Source of the DNA: Pseudomonas gingeri
GTDB lineage: Bacteria > Pseudomonadota > Gammaproteobacteria > Pseudomonadales > Pseudomonadaceae
Assembly: GCF_013386115.1 (NCBI RefSeq)
Contig: NZ_JACAOR010000008.1
Coordinates: 278,669-342,668 of the forward strand
Reading direction: 5' to 3'
DNA length: 64,000 nt
Under the pieces are notes generated by a model, which searched no databases, was not told the origin of the DNA, and saw nothing but the letters and a program-made list of their open reading frames with translations. Below, piece after piece: positions 62,618-64,000 of this stretch. Both the position numbers and the translations under genes were made by a program. Position 1 is the stretch's first letter, and each line of letters begins with the position of its first letter.

Positions 62618-63529
62618 ATGAGAATCCTCGGCATCCTTTGCCTGCTACTGACCCTCGGCGGTTGCAGTTCGCTGCTGTTCTATCCCGAGCCCGGCCTGCC
62701 GTTCACGCCGGACAAGGCCCATCTCGAATACCGCGATATCACCCTGACGACCGCCGATGGCACCCACCTGCGCGGTTGGTGGCTGCCGGCCAAGTCCGGG
62801 GTGCCGGTCAAGGGCACGGTGCTGCACCTGCACGGCAATGGCGGCAACCTGTCCATGCACCTGGGCGGTAGCTGGTGGTTGCCGGAGCAGGGCTACCAGG
62901 TGCTGCTGATCGACTATCGCGGCTACGGCCTGTCCGCCGGCGAACCGAGCCTGCCGGCGGTCTACCAGGATATCGAGGCGGCGTTCCAGTGGCTGCAGAC
63001 GGCTCCCGAGGTACAGGGCCGGCCGCTGGTGGTGCTGGGCCAGAGCCTGGGGGGCGCGATGGCGGTGCATTATCTGGTCGAACACCCGGCCTACCAGTCC
63101 CGCCTCAAGGCCCTGGTGCTCGATGGCGTGCCGGCCAGCTATCGCTCTGTCGGACGCTTCGCCCTGGCGGGTTCCTGGCTGACCTGGCCCTTCCAGGTGC
63201 CGTTGTCCTGGCTGGTGCCGGACAGCGACAGCGCGATCAACGCCATGCCGCGCCTGGGCGGGGTGCCTAAGCTGATCTTCCAGAGTATCGACGATCCGCT
63301 GGTGCCCTTGACCAACGGTATTGTCCTGTATCAGGCCGCGCCGCCGCCGCGGGTGCTACAACTGACCCGTGGCGGTCATGTGCAGACCTTCGCCGACCCG
63401 ACCTGGCGCCAGGTGATGTTGCGCTATCTGGAGGATCCGCAGCATTTCAACGGCTTGCGCCGGTTGGGCGAGATCCCGAATTATCCCGCTGTCCCGAATT
63501 CGAATAGTGAACCCGAGAATCCGCAATGA
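62618..63529 (+). CDS. Lipoprotein alpha/beta hydrolase
   Basis: A 303-residue protein. The start at 62618 (MRILGILCLLLTLGGCSSLL) gives a signal peptide with lipobox ending at Cys16; a 68-residue upstream extension runs through the REP pair and is rejected. The hydrolase fold shows the oxyanion segment HLHGNGGNLSMH, nucleophile elbow LGQSLGGAMAVHY, acidic DDPLVPLTN and His in GGHVQTFAD. It probably acts as a membrane-anchored serine esterase; the substrate is unknown. The next gene overlaps by four bases. Confidence 0.87.
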   Translation: MRILGILCLLLTLGGCSSLLFYPEPGLPFTPDKAHLEYRDITLTTADGTHLRGWWLPAKSGVPVKGTVLHLHGNGGNLSMHLGGSWWLPEQGYQVLLIDYRGYGLSAGEPSLPAVYQDIEAAFQWLQTAPEVQGRPLVVLGQSLGGAMAVHYLVEHPAYQSRLKALVLDGVPASYRSVGRFALAGSWLTWPFQVPLSWLVPDSDSAINAMPRLGGVPKLIFQSIDDPLVPLTNGIVLYQAAPPPRVLQLTRGGHVQTFADPTWRQVMLRYLEDPQHFNGLRRLGEIPNYPAVPNSNSEPENPQ

Positions 63530-63852
63530 CTGAAGAACGCAACGCCATTCCCCTGATCATCACCGGTATCTGCAGCATCATCGGCACGGTGGCGTGCCTG
63601 TGGTACTACGGCTACCTGCATTTCGCCAAGCCGGAGGATGCGTTGCTGCTCAATCAGTTCACCATGCTTAAGACCGTGCCGGGCGAAGACTACAAAGTCT
63701 CCCTGACCCCGGCGAACGAAGTCGCGCAGTGCATCGATGGCGTGCTGGTCCTGTTCGACACCGAGCAGAAGGGCCTGACCGGTGTGCTGGTCAACGACCG
63801 GAAACAGGCGGTGCGCTGCATGGGCCAGGAAACGCCGAAGCTTGCGCAGTAA
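63526..63852 (+). CDS. Hypothetical protein with one membrane helix
   Basis: A 108-residue protein coupled to the hydrolase gene by an ATGA overlap. One hydrophobic helix (AIPLIITGICSIIGTVACLW) is followed by a soluble, probably periplasmic domain with two cysteines (EVAQCIDGV and VRCMG). The pairing with the lipoprotein hydrolase suggests a shared envelope role (inference). No family was recognised. Confidence 0.7.
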   Translation: MTEERNAIPLIITGICSIIGTVACLWYYGYLHFAKPEDALLLNQFTMLKTVPGEDYKVSLTPANEVAQCIDGVLVLFDTEQKGLTGVLVNDRKQAVRCMGQETPKLAQ

Positions 63853-63861
63853 CTGATCGTT

Positions 63862-63920
63862 GATCGTTCCCACGCTCTGCGTGGGAACGCCTCCCTGGAC
63901 GCTCCGCGTCCGCTTTGTGA
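63862..63920. repeat. Palindromic intergenic repeat (CGTTCCCAC hairpin)
   Basis: CGTTCCCACGC and GCGTGGGAACG form a near-perfect hairpin at about 63865-63889, followed by GGACGC/GCGTCC near 63897. This 'cgttcccacgctctgcgtgg' type is a frequent Pseudomonas intergenic palindrome. The window ends in AAAAAGCCCCGCC, possibly the first arm of a terminator. Confidence 0.75.
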
Positions 63921-64000
63921 CGCATAGCATCACGGGCTGCATTCCCCCGCAGAGCCTCGGAACGATCTCGATCGTCATCCGCCCATGAAAAAGCCCCGCC

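Overview
The window is GC-rich chromosomal DNA of a Pseudomonas, most likely of the P. fluorescens group. The reasons are the conserved gene order (nagA-nagR, purT, corB/ypjD beside ffh, rpsP-rimM-trmD-rplS, xerD-dsbC-hom-thrC, yaeQ-recJ, the full wsp operon, prfB-lysS), the typical Pseudomonas REP hairpins (core GGAGCCGGCTTGCTGGCGATG), and the translated proteins. No phage, insertion sequence, CRISPR array, tRNA or rRNA was seen. Functions are read from motifs and remembered family features; no database search was run.

Layout. 1-1.6 kb: end of the N-acetylglucosamine cluster (nagA cut by the window edge, GntR regulator, palindromic operator). 1.8-6.3 kb: L,D-transpeptidase-like protein, two Nudix hydrolases, gamma-class carbonic anhydrase-like protein, a DUF1289 protein, a VUT-like membrane protein and purT. 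6.4-10.2 kb: MFS transporter and the corB/ypjD-like pair on the minus strand. 10.4-14 kb: ffh, then the rpsP-rimM-trmD-rplS operon. 14.2-21 kb: xerD, an orphan Tat-exported flavoprotein, dsbC, hom, thrC. 21.1-26.7 kb: a Bvg/Roc-type phosphorelay (1200-residue hybrid kinase, REC-EAL protein, NarL-type regulator). 27-29.6 kb: DUF3509 protein, a candidate small RNA, a periplasmic binding protein and a CaiB-type CoA-transferase. 29.8-33.8 kb: yaeQ, recJ, an old yellow enzyme and a 63-residue protein.

33.8-46 kb is a block of nine minus-strand genes plus a LysR regulator that looks built for polyamine use: spermidine dehydrogenase, an APC permease, a ydcSTUV-patD-like ABC transporter with aldehyde dehydrogenase, and a second aldehyde dehydrogenase. 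A tandem array of 127-bp REP-containing units sits between the binding-protein gene and the ATPase gene.

46.2-57.5 kb: a TerB/DUF533 membrane protein, a membrane diguanylate cyclase, and, divergently, wspABCDEFR, the surface-sensing chemotaxis-like system that activates the cyclase WspR. With the EAL protein at 25 kb, three c-di-GMP-type domain proteins lie in one window. 57.6-64 kb: prfB with its programmed +1 frameshift, lysS, a TetR regulator, a DUF1704 (MATCAP-like) putative metallopeptidase, a lipoprotein alpha/beta hydrolase and a small membrane protein.

Most of the window is core genome. The parts that repay a closer look are the degenerate EAL domain in the Roc-like system, the polyamine island with its repeat array, the candidate small RNA near 27.4 kb, the orphan Tat flavoprotein and the DUF1704 protein.
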